This document shows positions 32,505-46,595 of a stretch of DNA of 64,000 nt, one piece after another. Origin of the DNA: Rhodamnia argentea (taxonomy: Eukaryota > Streptophyta > Magnoliopsida > Myrtales > Myrtaceae); NCBI RefSeq assembly GCF_020921035.1, contig NC_063155.1:24297294-24361293 (forward strand). Direction: 5' to 3'. A program made the position numbers and the translations under genes. The notes below the pieces were generated by a model, which saw only the letters and a list, made by a program, of their open reading frames with translations, made no database searches and was not told the DNA's origin. Within the stretch, counting starts at the first letter, position 1; every line of letters starts with the position of its first letter.

Positions 32505-35500
32505 CTACAAGTTATGATTTGATGATGACTGGAAGCAGCGCGAAACTTCCCTAAAAAGTTGTTCCGCTTCAAATGGCTTTGAAACATATCCATCCATTCC
32601 GTACTTTGTACATTCTTCATGAGTAGCGTGAATCACATCTGCAGTCATGGCCAAGATTGGTAGGCGGAAATTTGAGATATTTTCACGTGGCTCTGAGGTT
32701 GACTCTCCCAGTAAGAAGTCCTCACTCAGAGTTTGTTCCATCTGTCGAATTCTTCTTGTAGCTTCAAATCTGAACAAAGGAATTATAGAACCATTAGATG
32801 CACTTATCTGTGTTATCACCACCTAGTTGACATAGAAGGGTATCCGAATCCAATACATCAGACACATACAAAACTCTGAATTGGTGAGTATATACGTTCC
32901 GTGAAAAAAAAAAAAAAAAGTGCTCGAGCAAGAAAACGCCATACCCATCCATTCCGGGCATCTGGATATCCATGAAGCAGGCATCAAAATCATGCAGCGC
33001 TTTGAGCAAAGCAATCGCTTTTTCCCCACTGTCTGTACAAACCACATCAGCTCCATACTTCTTCAAAGCTCCCTCAGCGACTCTGAGGTTTACTTTGTTG
33101 TCATCCACAATTAGGATTTTTCTGCCACGGAGAAGGCTGCGGAGAGAGAGACTTGGAGACTCCCCATTAGAGCAACTTATTCGGTTTCCGACTCCCATGA
33201 CTCGCTGTAAAGACGCAGCCAGCATACTGGCCCTTAGAGGCTTCATAATCACGAATGGACCAGTAGCATCTGAAGTTGCAGCACTTATCCTACTAGAGCT
33301 GATAGAATTAGATAGAAGAAACAGCCGTGGAGATACCCGCGGTTTCATGTCCCTCAATTTATTTAGGAAGATAGCCGACAAACCAGAGTTCTTGTCCCAA
33401 ATTTCCCATTCCAAAAGCACGATATCTGTTCTGGCATTCCCACTTTGTATGGCATGGAGGCACTGGTTCAAGTCTGCGAATACTTCAACATGAATACCGA
33501 GCCTCTGGATATGATACTTTGATACATCGGCACGGACAGATCTTGAGTCAACTACCAGTGCTTTCATACCATGAAACTCTGAGGTGCCAGAGTCACCTCG
33601 TCCTTTCACTTGCTGGCTCTTGCACTCTTTGGAGATAGGACAGCCATCACCGAAAACTGCAGTAAAGGTAAAGGTGGATCCCAATTGGGGTATGCTTACG
33701 AATCCAATCTCACCATTCATCAGGCCAACCAGACATTTGCTTATGCTTAGCCCAATACCTGTGCCTCCGTGTGTTCGAGAAATTGATGGGCGCACTTGCA
33801 TGAAAGGAGTGAAAACACGGGATTGAGCCTCTGGAGGAATACCTATCCCCGTATCCTCCACCGAAATAATGAGATTGATTGGGTTAGAAAAGGATGTTGG
33901 CACTGGAGACGCAGGCCCTTCATGGCTGAATATCCTAAATTTTGCCCAGCTGAGCCATCTGTCTGGTACAGGGAAGCCGCTCAACGTACTCCCTGTGGCT
34001 GATTCCTTCTCAGCATCAGTTGAGTTCATCACCTCATCAACAAGACGGACAGTGACCAAGATATGTCCTTTCTCTGTAAACTAAGGTGAACACATAGTCT
34101 GTTAACTCATAGTCTGGTAGTCATATTTCAATTAGCAAGGTTACCCAACAAAACATCTTAAAACACATCAATGTTTTGAAGAGAAGCACAATTTCCATGG
34201 ATAGCTATCAGAACAAGTTGATCAAACTTTGAAGTACAAAATATAATTTGCCTTTGACTTCTGTCTTCGCTTGCCATTCAAGAACAACGTTTGGAAAAGG
34301 GTTTTTTAAATTAGTTTCCAAGGGCACTATCATCCAACTATTAATGAAAGTTAAGATTTACAAGACACTGAAGATGAATAGAATGCGTTAAATTCACACA
34401 TCACGAGAAAATTAAACGTGATAAACTCCCTTATGAAATATGTAAAGCACATTTGTTGCAGCTTGACAAGATTATACCCTTGATACAAAGAGCAGTAACT
34501 TAGCAAAATCCTTGAAAGAAACCCTTGCCATGGTCCCCCACAGATTTGATGCACGATGAAGAGGAAAAAAGCCTAGAGCTAAATGTCAGTCTGTATGGCT
34601 TGATTTACGAATCTTCCATTCAAAAGGCATATTCCTTTTTGAAAATGCTTCCTCACTCTGTTGATGATTTCAAGAGCAGCGACCATTCCAATTTCTATGT
34701 TAGTAATGGCAACTGAGATTTAAAAACGAAGTTCGCAGAAAATGTGTGAACCACACTTAAACAATCGGCTTACTTTAATTGAGTTCCCCATAAGATTTGT
34801 GATGATTTGCCGAAATCTCCCTGGATCACCAATCAAAATCTCCGGAACATGTTCAGAAATGAAAACTGCTAGCTGCAGATTTGAAGGGGTGGAAATTTTA
34901 TCAGCTAATGACCCAGGTGAATAAGCAGCACCATGTGACAAAAGGCAGTCAATACCTCCACTCCATTTTCTTGAGATTTGCCCGAGAAGAGGGACAAGAC
35001 ATCATCCAATATGGCCCTTACATCAAACTGCACAGCCTCAATCTCAATCTTACCGGATTCAATCTTCGCTTGGTCCAAGACCTCATTTATAAGTGAAACC
35101 AAAGCTTTTCCACTTTCCTGTGCAGTTCTAACATAATCTTGTTGAGTTTCATCTAGATCTGTATCCATCAACATCTGCAACATTCCTGCCAGACAAACAT
35201 TGTCATGTTTTGATGGAATGTGAAGGTCTTTGCTTATTTTATATACATTTCTACATGTGCCTAGCAAAATTTAAACAAACAATTTGTCCACACACTCACC
35301 TAGAACTCCATTCATCGGGGTTCTGATCTCATGCGAAACAGTAGCAAGAAACTATAAAGGGTAAAACAAAATCTGTTACTGCATCGCTCAGTATATTTTA
35401 AATCAACACATAATCGACACAAACGTGAATTACCTGTGACTTTGCCTCATCGGCTGCCTCTGCTCGCTTTTTAAGTTCCGTCATCTTATGGCAGTCATCT

Positions 35501-37888
35501 TCAACTTTGGCAATTCGATTCACTGTTGCTTGGAAGATATGCCCAACAAGCAATGCAATCACAAGAATGCCAAATGACGTAGTTATTGCAAGCCATGGCA
35601 ATGGTGCCTTCTGTTTGAATCTGTTTGCATTATAAAGTCAGTTGTGCAAGTTTTTATAAATCAAAGGGATTGATCATTCCCACAAATAATGTAGGTACCC
35701 TTTTGCAGAATCTAGAATATGATGAACACCGAAACTTCCATTTCAGTGAATCAGAGAACTTTCACTCATTTGCAGTCTAGCCAACCAAACCAATTTCCAA
35801 CAGTCCAAGTGATGCATGGACCACACATCAGAAAAAGGGGCTAGACCAGCCATGAGAAGACTTAAAGCACTATGTACTCGTCTAACACCTTGGCCAAGGG
35901 CTTCTTCTTACTTCTTAGACCATATAGTCAAAAACCAAGCGCTGCTCAAGTTAGATAAACAACATAAGTATCTGCCAGGAAAGAAAGCAATACCTGCAGC
36001 GCATCTCATGCTTCCTGAACGGATCCCCAAAATTGAGAGTACTGACATGCTCTAGAGAATCTTCCGATACATCTGAACCATACATGCTGATTGGATGTGA
36101 ACAATTGGTGGTGTCATATACATTCACAACAATGGTCTGCTTGCTCGCGAGCTGTTGAAGCAACTTCTCTACTAGTGATTCAATATGGAAGACCCCACCA
36201 AGGTACCTGCTTTAGAGAACTGTAAATGTTAGGAAGCCACGATATCTACCTGATAAGCTGTCGTCACTCAATTTATGCGTGCCTGCATAGCAAGAGAACC
36301 AACCAAGAAGGAGAACATCACCCGTCAGTTGCCTCAATTCTCTCCTCAGGAGTGGCATTTGGCGGGAGATCCTTATTGTATACGGCAAAGGTCAATATAA
36401 CTCCAAGGCTGTTTGTTTTAATTAACCTAAATGGAGCAGTCAGGACCCCTTTTCCAGAAGCTCTTGCACGTAAAACATTTTTACGGTCTTCCTAGTTAAG
36501 GAAAATTACAAGCAAATATCAACGCCCATGAGCAAAATGTTATCAAACAAAAGGTGGAGGAGATATTGTAGAATGCTAGATTAAAGATCACAACAACTCA
36601 AAACGACAAGCCAATTATGACGATGCATGAGGGGAGAAAAAAATGTATTGAGGCACATGGAATAAGTAGGTTTCAGTATTAGCGTGCCACTAAGGCTGGA
36701 ATCTGCTGACATACAATTGAAAGGAAATTCACCTTTCCAGACAGCATATCAAGAGAAACAACGTGTGAAATGGTATCTTGTGCAAAGATGACTGGCGCAT
36801 ATTCTTCCTGAACTGGGGACGGTTCCAGTCCTTCAAGTTCAGAGTCATCCTTGGGAACTGGGGTTTTTTCAAGAGTATCCATCCTCTTAATTTTCCAACC
36901 TTGTGCCTTCTCAAACTCTTCCCTGTCAGAATGGAGCACTCTAACCGCATATGCAACGAAACTTGTGAGAGGCCTCTCAAAAGCAGTCCTTTCCGTGTAC
37001 CTCGCAAATGTCCTCTGCCAGCCACAAAACGATTAGCTTTTGCTGCTGATCACTAATTAAGTAAAACAGAATCGGCTAGTATTTCAAGATCAGATTCATT
37101 GAGACACAGATTAATCTTTAAAATTCCGTACATGATGATAAAGCATTTGGCTACATTAGCTTCCCAAGTAGAATTCAAAAAAGTCAAATTTCCTGAATGT
37201 GACATCCTATCAAGTCTGCTAAATTCACAAATATCGGGGCAAACCAAGCATCTATATGAAAGTAGCCTTCTTAAGTGCAAACAGTATTTAATATCGATGG
37301 TCCTCCGATCAGGGAAGCTATCTGACTTAGGCAAGTAGAAAACAAAATGGGATAAAACTAACCAACTTGATAAGCTTGAAGTGGTCAGAAAACAAGATTT
37401 ACCTGATCGATAGCAGAAGGCTCCTTGTCATGGTGGAAAGTGGAGATCAGAATGGACATGGCTTGGACATGGTTCATGCTGACATTAAACTGGTCCTGCA
37501 ACATTCTAGCTCTTTCATCGCACATGCTTCCGAGGGTCTCTCTCCTCTTCTCCGCGGCCTGCGAGCTCATGTACCACAAGATCCACAGAGAAAAGATGAC
37601 CCAACCGATGACCCATGTGAACAAAAGCTTCCTCCACCAAGTCGTCCTGAATCTCTTAGACCCAGCTTGCTGGTTGCTATGGCCGTGGCGGATCTTGTAA
37701 ACATTCTCCAATACCTTCTCCAACCAATTCAGTGACATTTTGCCTCCATCGCCAACAAAACCAGCCTTGGTCATTTCACCACCAAAAACCAACCAATTCT
37801 TGGAAATTGAGGACACAACCCAGCAGCATAGCACCCATAGTAGATGCCCCACCTTCAGACCGAAACCGAGCACATGGAGCAAACTCAT
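32505..37888 (-). CDS. AHK3: Cytokinin receptor histidine kinase AHK3/HK3, 10 exons, 1039 aa
   Basis: Hybrid histidine kinase that binds cytokinin through a CHASE domain and starts the His-Asp phosphorelay to HPt proteins and response regulators. Exons in coding order: 37888-37403, 37014-36733, 36491-36322, 36206-35994, 35620-35434, 35351-35300, 35185-34956, 34872-34774, 34080-32945, 32769-32505. All are in frame. The start [20 protein letters not shown] matches AHK3 N-termini. Membrane segments lie near residues 5-27, 88-108 and 392-414, with CHASE between the last two (about 130-350). The kinase H box [15 protein letters not shown] has H453. The ATP-binding boxes include [19 protein letters not shown] and [10 protein letters not shown] with [14 protein letters not shown] receiver-like region follows, then the true receiver with [11 protein letters not shown] and [12 protein letters not shown] (D944) and [10 protein letters not shown]. 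The length equals the Arabidopsis protein within a few residues. The receiver loop before [12 protein letters not shown] is shorter than I remember for AHK3. Confidence 0.96.
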
Positions 37889-39000
37889 CCACAACGGGGA
37901 CTCAACCCAGCTCAGCAACAAGTACTTAAAAGGGCGAAATAAGAACAGTGACCAGATTTGTCAAGAGAAAAAAAAAAAAAGGAGGTAGAGAAGAAGGGTA
38001 CTTCCAGCCAAAAACAAACCCACAACTCAAGAAATGCAAGATGAAGCACCAAACCTGAAAGAAAGACCACTAAATCACCAACCCAGAAAGAGAAATGGAT
38101 CCCAAGGACCCTGAATTCTTGATTCCTAAGTCCAGCAGAGTGTGATTCCGCCCCGTTAAATGCCAAGTAAAACCCCAGAGCCAGAGACGGGCTGTTAAAT
38201 GGTAACAAGAAAAACCAATCTAGTTATTCTAACCAGAAACTGGAAACACCCCCTCCCACGAGGAATCTCTTTCCAGGAAATCTAGTTGGGGAGCAGCTCT
38301 AGCCTCTAATAACCAAAAAAATCAAGCGGGAACAAAACCCACCAGGTGGTTATATTGACTCTCTTGAAGTGAAAAATTACTCAACAGAACCAAACAGTCA
38401 AGGACTCAAAAAGAATATAGCTTAGAAACAACCATGGAGATATTAGTTAAGCCAAGAGGAAAGTACTGAGGGACGACGTCGAGGCAGAGGAGGAGAAAGA
38501 AACAAAGAAAGAAAGAAAGGAAGAAGAAGAAGAAGAAGAAGAAGAAGTAGAATCTGCGAAAGCAAGAACGGAAGAATATGATGTTCGCTGGTTAGCACAG
38601 TCCATTATCTCTTCCTCTACTCTCTCCATCCCAAGAACGAAATTATTACCTTTTAAAAAAAAATCCCAGTAAATCAAAATTGCAATTTTTTTTATTACAT
38701 AAATGGAATTTTGCCTAATACACAACAGGGATCGAGATTAGGAATGGTCCGTTAAAAAATCACCGTTAAAAAAAATAATATTTCTAGAGCAGAAATTTTA
38801 CTTTCAAAGATTCTCTATCCGTAATATTCGGTCTATAATAATAGGCACAATAATCACTTTACTTGCTCGAGCATTACTATTTACCCGGAAAAATGTTAAT
38901 GAATTTAATAAATTTGATTTTGCCAAGCGACATAATTCGCGCCGCGCATTTCAGGAAATAAGAAAGAGAGAGAGAAATTAAATTAAATTAAAATTAAAAT
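37889..39000 (-). promoter_or_regulatory. AHK3 leader and promoter region
   Basis: Upstream of the AHK3 start on the minus strand. It probably contains a long leader, perhaps with an intron. A (GAA)n/(CTT)n run lies at about 38519-38548 and A-rich tracts at 37968-37980 and 39006-39025. I could not place a convincing TATA box. No other gene is seen. Confidence 0.4.
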
Positions 39001-42000
39001 TAAAATACAAAAAAAAAAAAAAAAAGGCTTTCGCTTGCGTTCACGTCCCTATCTATCCACAAGAGCTGCGCAGGTTCTACACGCTAGCTCGTCCCATTCG
39101 CATTTTTTTCCCCACCCCCCTTCGAGCTCGTGTGGTGCGCGGCTGTACTTCTCGCGGACAAAAGTACCCTCGCATGAGGCCACAAATTTCGGAGGCTGCC
39201 ACGTGCTGACTCGGCCAAATGGCATTAGATGCCCACGACCCCGGGGGCCACGTTCCTATTCTCGTGAACAATTTTCGATCAAAAGTAGATTTTTTTTTCG
39301 ATTCTATTTTCGTTGACAATTTCTTAACAGAATAATACGTTTAATAATTATATAAAATTTCTATTCTCATAACAAAGAAAAAAGAATAAAAATACACTTT
39401 ATATGATCCTAAAAATTTATATACCGAAATTTTTTTTATTTAATTACAAAAATGTCAATAGAGGCGACAGAGACCGACGAGCTGCAGCGGCGACGGCGGC
39501 GACGAACTTGCAACGAATAAATAAATCGCGTGGTTTGATTAAAAAACAATGATAAGAAAAAAAAAAGAAGGCCGTGGACGCGACAGGAACCTCTCGAGGT
39601 GTTATTATGTGTCCAGCTGTTATGGGAATCTAAAGCACTGTTCTCAAACAGGGGGTGCGAAAGGCGGATTAACTATGCATTGATTTAAATTTTTAATTTG
39701 GTTTTACATGGTGTCCCTCGCTCCCCCCCCCACTCCAATAATTAGAGAGAGTTTACTTTGGGTGCTTCAGATGTTAAATCGATGGCGCTTCTCCTGGGGC
39801 ATGCCCCGACCTTTTCAACTGACGAGTTCTAACCCCCTTCGGACGGACATTTTGGGGGGAACGAAAAAAAGTATACTTCTAACGAGTTTCGGTTGTGCAT
39901 GTTAAATGAGGAATGGTAATCGCCAATGTTGTGGACTGCGAGATTTATCTAGCCGGGTAAGATCGGCAATTCTTGACACGACCCGTCCGCACGACTCACG
40001 GCTGAAATAGATTTGGATTTCAACGTAAAGGGCAGAGCGGCACTTGACCAAAAAAAAAAAAATCCGTGCCGTGCACGGAGTGACTCGCTTGACGAGCCGT
40101 TTTTTCCGTTACGACATAATTACATGCATTTCAACGCGTTTAATACTCCGATGTAATGTTTTCGTTAACCGTCAATTGTGATTGTAACACCCGTGCTAGA
40201 AAGAGTCGAAGGAAAAAATGAAATTGCATTTGGGATATGAAAGTTGGCAATACTTAAAGGAACTAACTCGATATTACATTTTAAATGTAATGCCAAGTCA
40301 AATCACTCGTCTTGTCCACAATGTGTTGAGACTTGTCACGGGGAGTTATCAAGCAGAAACGTACTTTACGTGTGTGACATGTGCACGCGTTAATATATGT
40401 TTGTAAACAGATTAACATACATGTCGACACCTAAAATCGTCTCGGGCTTCCTACGGTCATAAAGCTTTTAAGAATGCCATGGGCTTAAATATCCAGAGTA
40501 TTCAAAACGAGTTGACGACCAATGAATGTTGTCGTGAAGCGTCGGTGACACCACGAAATCGGTACATAACACGGAAAATCAAGCAGAGCATATAAATTGG
40601 AAGACCAATTGTCCAATTGATAAGATGAGCAGTTATCGAAGCATATCCGAGAATCTAGGTATAGAATATACGAAAGCAACCGCTACCGACGGTTATCCTT
40701 AATAGTCGAAAACAAATCTTTGTAAATGATCCGCGAATCAATAACACTTGTCAATTTACTCTACAATTTACGTTTTTTTTTTGTTTTTATTATCTCATTG
40801 CATTTACCTTTATCATTCAATTTATCTTTAATTCGCATAGTTGTTTTCTATTCGGAATCGTCACAATAACCCGATTAAACATTAAAGCAAAGGCTCTAAA
40901 TTTTCAGTGAAAGATCTTTCATCACGGTAATTTTCGGCGAGATAATATCGTGCCGTGTCAATATCCGGCACGACAAATCCCAATCGGCGGGAGGTAAAAA
41001 AAAATAAAAAATAAAAAATTCATCTAATTTTTAGGAAAGTAAAGGAAGATTCGTCAAATGCCTCGTCTCTAAACACAACGAAGCTGTCATGCACCAACCC
41101 CGTCGTCGTCGAGTCCAAGATATTCAAGTTCAATCTAATCAAACGCATCGTCAACTTATTCGGATCAAATCGAAATGCTCACGACCATATTCATCGTGCC
41201 AGAGCCCGCGAAATTCCCCGAAATTAGAGCAATCGATGCCCAAAAGAAGAGCAGTGGCAACGGGCCGTAAATAAGTGGGAGGAATAGTGGCAGAAGTTGA
41301 AAGTGGGGGAATGTTTTTTCCTTTTTCTTTTTTTCTTTTTTTTTTTTTAAGTGAAGGGGAAAAAGGGGCTTTTTGGTGAAGAAGTGATTAGGCCAATCGG
41401 CGATTCAGTGCGAACCTCCCTACTTTTGTCATGTTGCGACAGCTACGTCTGACGTCAGCGCACCGGTTCTCGGTCCCTCCGCCCAATGAGGGACGCCCTT
41501 TAGCTTTGCTTACGTGTCGCTCTGGGAGCTGGTCTCCTCCACCCCAGTAACAAATCCATCAATTCCGATTTCTTACCATACAATCCATCGTTCGTGCCGT
41601 ACTAGATTTAATTTAGCTTAGTTATTCAACCTCGATTTCGGGAAATATTCCATAAGCTCGATCTCAACTCGATTTCGGGAAAAAAAAGACTAATTGATTT
41701 TGCGCCCGAATCCTCCGCTGCTCGAAACTGTTTTGGGTACGAGTCGAATTACGAATTCCGAAGCTGAATGTAATGTGAGCTCCAATAGGCATGAGTTAAA
41801 TCTACAACGGCCCACGAAGTTCGACTCGTTTGCGCGTTTTATATCGCCAATATTCATTTACTTAAAGGCACGATGAATTATACTTCGAGTTCACTCCAGT
41901 CGATCAAATCACACGAGTCTTCTCCCTTGACCTAATGATGAATGGGCTATAGGCAAACCTCCTCCGTAATGAATAACATTAAGCAAGACTTGTTCTTTAT

Positions 42001-43656
42001 GTTCTGCTATAGTTCACATTATATAAGTCGGCAACAACTTAATTTAAAAAGTTTACTTCGACCGCCATGCTGCTTAATAAATATATAGAGAATAGCTAGC
42101 AAAAGCAATCTAATTTTGGAAGTCAACGATCAACTGCTGGGCGCATTATGCAGTTCCATTCCCAAGTTACTTCCACCAGAATTAGGGCTTATATTTTGCA
42201 CGGCACGGAGGGCATTACCTCGAAGCATGCGTCTGATTTGTGAATTGAACGTTAATTTAACTAGTTGCAAATACTCAGTAAAATCTGTTGATACTTGTTT
42301 TCGTAACCGGAGTTACCCGTAGAAAGTCGCACCGAATATGGTATAAGTTAAGTACTCAACACGAGCTTAAGCTAATAATCAAAGAGAGGGTGTATGTCTA
42401 AACTCCGCTGTCACCGCATAACAAAGCGAACGATTTAATTGTTAGCAATCGCTGTCGTGTGCAAAAATCAAATTCAAGAAGACGAAACTTACTCATCAAA
42501 GTATGCGGGCTAGAAAAATAAAAAGCGAAAACGAGAAAAATCGAACCTTGAATGGATACGGAAAGGGCCAAATGGAAATTAGATCCGCTCGGCATGCTTA
42601 GCGGATGCTCTCGTCGTGTTTATTAAACAACTAAACGAAGAAAATAAATAACGTTCGACACGCTTCATTTCTCGTATACGATATTCGCAAGTTTTGAAAT
42701 TCTGAAAAATACTAATTAACGTACTTAACTAGTGTTTCGAAAACACGTTTCGTGGACAAAATCTGAAACAAAATTTTAACATGTCCGATCCATAGTATTA
42801 GATTCATCAAGTCATACATCCGATTTTACTTGGGTCGAGGTCGGTAATCGAGGTGTTACGATCCGTCCCCGTGCTTCCATTAGCCAGTGGCTCGGGAAGT
42901 CAATCCTTGACAAGTGTGCAACTTTGCAGCACCGCCATTCGAGAATGGAACTCCCCCTTAATCATCAAATGATTAAGAGGCTCGTGGGGGATTTTTTTCA
43001 CTTTTTTATTGCTCAGATAGTGGCATTTTTCTCTGGCACGTACGCCCCAAAATATATAATAAGGTTTTTGGAGAAGGAAGCCCACTTTTCCCCCAACCTT
43101 ATTTTTCCAGAAAAAGCAAAAAAAAAAAAAAAAGAGGCAAAGGACATCATTTATATATTATTATTCTAAGGGGTCTTGTTTTTCGATACGACCGAAACCC
43201 ATTTAATGCAATTCCTGCACGACCACTTACGAAAACTATGTACCATACACTATGTGGTGTGAATCCGATAGTCCCCGGATTTTTGTCTCGTGTGGGGGTG
43301 ATGAACATTGTGTGCTGTAATGACAACGACAGTGCCCCGTCGCGCCGTACTAGACTCTACCGATCCTCGCGGGTCCTTGTATTCCGAAATAAAGGAACAT
43401 GAAAACTCGAATTTACCGCCAAAATTAACTACAAATTCGTTTTTTCAACATTCCAGGGCGGGAGCCCAATATCATCAATTGCGGAGATAATCAAGAGATA
43501 GTACAAGTCTAAACCTATCAGCACATCGAGGTCAAGCGCTTATTTACTTAAAAAAACTCAATTTAATTGTGAGTCTATTAGGACTTATCAAATACTCTAT
43601 ATCACACTAATTTTCCTACGTTGATTTTTCCACGTGGCTCATACATGCATCTCAAT
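39001..43656. other. Gene-poor AT-rich spacer
   Basis: No gene, RNA gene or complete mobile element is supported. There are homopolymer runs (for example T-rich 41318-41350, A-rich 43117-43133) and a short CT/GC-rich patch at 39040-39290. Open frames are below about 95 codons and show no family motif. This is probably decayed repeats. Confidence 0.4.
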
Positions 43657-44275
43657 TAGAGGTGTACAAAAGAATCGGATACGACTTGGACCGGACGAAA
43701 CAGAACTGGTTGGTTCTAGGCGGTTCTCATGGACCGGTGTCCAATTTCAATTAACTAAAATCGGTGAGTGCTAATTCGATTCTAGGGTTTTAGTTCAAGC
43801 TCTCTTACTCTCACACAGTCACACCCACGTGACTCACTTGACGATAGCCCAAAAAAACCCTAGCCTCTCCCATCACCTCTCAACTCTTCGTCTATTCTCT
43901 CAATTCTAGCGTCTCCTCTTGCCTTTCACACTCCGTCTCACTTTCAACTCTCTCCTCCACTCACACCGGGTAAGCTATCGATCTCGTTCGCGGTTGCCTC
44001 TGTCTCTCACTTTTAGTTGAGCTCTCGATCTCGCTCGCCTCCTAATGTTGGTTGGATGGTCTGTGCAAGAGGGTGTTTGAATCCGGGCTACTTTACTTAA
44101 ATAGAAAACTCTAGACATTTCTTGCATGTATTCGAAAGGACCGAGAGAAATGACGATGGTGCTTGTGAGATCTTTCTTGCGCACGAGTCTTTTTGCACAG
44201 TGGGATCGGTTCCATGAAACCAGCGGCAATTCCCTTTTCAAGGTGGGAACGTCTACCTTGAAACCGATCACCCTA
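43657..44275. mobile_element. Non-autonomous hAT-like element, 619 bp
   Basis: The left end is TAGAGGTGTACAAAAGAATCGG. The right end, read on the minus strand from 44275, is TAGGGTGATCGGTTTC. The flanks ATCTCAAT (43649-43656) and ATCTCAAG (44276-44283) form a duplication identical over seven bases. Subterminal words ACCGG, GGTTC and GAACC recur inside both ends. The interior (about 43800-43970) is a pyrimidine-rich stretch such as CTCTCAACTCTTCGTC, like a plant 5' leader. No transposase frame remains. The hAT assignment rests on the TAGGG-type end and the duplication size. Confidence 0.6.
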
Positions 44276-46595
44276 ATCTCAAGAATTTTCCCTTTTCAAG
44301 GCGGCAATTTGTATGTATATTTTGGGAAATGTTTCCATAACAGTACCATCATGGACGGTTTGCATAAAGTACTCATTGATTGAGAGATCGTGTGATCATA
44401 AATAAGTGATAATACTGTCCGATTGTTAGGTTAGCGGTTTCCGTGTATTTTTTACCCATATAATTAAATCAATTGTATATATGTTCTTTTAACCATGCCT
44501 AAACTGTGTTATTCAAAAGCGGCGAGGTAAATTGCTAGTCTTGCTCCACCTGACCTTCAAGCGAAAAGGAACAAAAAAAAAAAAAATCAAATCCGACGTG
44601 GACTCGAAAATCTTTTATTTTTTCTTCTTAAAATGAAAAACACACTGTAAACAAGCATCGGAGATAATTAACCCCCCCTTAATCACGGCCAACAGGAAAA
44701 AGGAAAGGTGGGCTGACGAAGCGCGGACGGGCATAGAAGGGAATAAAGCTCTAAAGCGTTCACCGCAGCATCTCATCATTCCCCTCGGCCTTTCTCTTTA
44801 ATTGTCTCCACTAATTAGCGTTTAAATTAAACATCTCGTGCTTTTGTTTAATCACTTTTCGGTCCTTGCAAGCCACCGCGCCTTTGATGCCGGCTGCTGC
44901 CGAAGCCCGAAGGCGTTATGGCGGCGCTCCACGTGGCGCCCGGTTAGCCGTCGATGGTCGCGAGTGTCGGACCATTTGGTCCACAGAAATTGGAACGTGA
45001 ATTTGGTAATGTTATACAGGTAGGACAAAAGCTCTCAAATCGCAATGCTTATTTAATTAGGTAGTGGACCGATGCTCTCATCTATATACACGACAGCGAT
45101 ATTCACGTGTTGTAGACTGGGGCGAAGAATTAAATGAGTAAACATGTATATGAAAGATCGATTTTACCAAATAGTCTTAACAACCTAACAAGTTATTATT
45201 AGGCTGTGAAGGGGGCCACTCTAGGATCTTCGTGCTTTCTAAAATATGTATATGTTGGAAGGCAGTGCAGAGCTACATGGCGAATATGACGGCATTGGAT
45301 AAAACGATTGAAGAGAAAATAGTCAATAATTTATGCGGAGCGGAGCTACACGGCGAATATGATAGCTGGAATCGACTAAATCCGTGATCGCAATTCGATC
45401 GAAAATAGGCCATCCGTGAAAAGACTAGAGAAGTTCTTTATACGGATTGTGGTCCGTGTTAGGATTTGGCGCGCGATGACAATAAAATAGAATGTAAAAA
45501 GTGAGAAAGACAAATAAAGACACAAAGTGTATCCCGATTTGCCCTTAAACTATGACTACATTTAGTAGCAAATTTCACTCTAATTAGCACATCGCACCTC
45601 AATATTATATTAGTCGATTACAAGCGAAAAAGAGTATATACTTATAGTATTAGCTATTCACGGGCACCGGGCACAAACCACCAGTAAAATATATGCTCAA
45701 ACTATAAAAGTCCTTCGGGAACCCGTGCTTTCCTGTCGATGTGAAGAATGAATCACACTTCAACGGTCCGATGGATGCAGTTCACGACTCCATCCGTTCC
45801 GTTGGACCCACCTCGGCCCCACATAAGAGACACACACCATGGATGTCCACGATGTGTCCCCTCCCGTGGATCTGCGTCTAAGCAAGACTGATCCAGAGAC
45901 TAGAGATGTACAAGAAATTACAAGTCGCCACCCGAATCCAAAACGATTCTTCAATAAAAACCGAGACTTCACGGTTCTTAAGGTGCAGAATTCGAAGAAA
46001 CGGGCGATCTTTTTCACCTACGCCTCGTTCGCTCGACGCGGCTGCACCGAGTTCATTTAGTGCCATCCGAACAATCCCGTGAAGGCGTGAACCGAGCATT
46101 GGTTGCTTACTCAAGGTTCCATGGCTTTTGAGTGGGAGAATTTTCCCTCCTTGTTGGGTGGTCCACGACCCCCCCCCCACATCCTTCTCTTTATTTCCTT
46201 TTGGCTGCTGAAGTAGTCATGAGGCCATCATCAAGAATCGCGTCGTCGTGCGTTGGGAGCATTATGCTTTGCGCGCACTCGCACGGCCGGGGATGGAGCC
46301 ATCCTACGCGATACCCATCGCTCGTAGTTTGTTTGTAAAACAAATTCGGAAATACCTTTACCCCACGTGGAATAAATGAGAGTGTGTGTGTGGGCCGATA
46401 TATACAAGTGTCGAAGTCTTCCATTCTTCCCAATGAAGACAATGGGCTAAGTGGGTTGAAGCTTACAATATCCGCTTGCGGGTGCGCGAATAATATTAGC
46501 TGTCGGGTCGACAGAGTTGTCGCCACGACGTTTCGACGGATCGAGTCGATTGTATGCAGCGTGGCTCGGAATCCTTAAGGACCGAACCCTCGTAC
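44276..46595. repeat. Spacer with a dispersed repeat copy (45480-45770)
   Basis: No gene is recognised. Positions 45480-45770 are collinear with the repeat at 10390-10660: CACTCTAATTAGCACATCGC, GATTACAAGCGAAAAAGAG, TATTCACGGGCACCGGGCAC, then AAAGTCCTTCGGGAACCCGTGCTTTCC and related words. The copy at 45480 is the better preserved. Confidence 0.45.
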
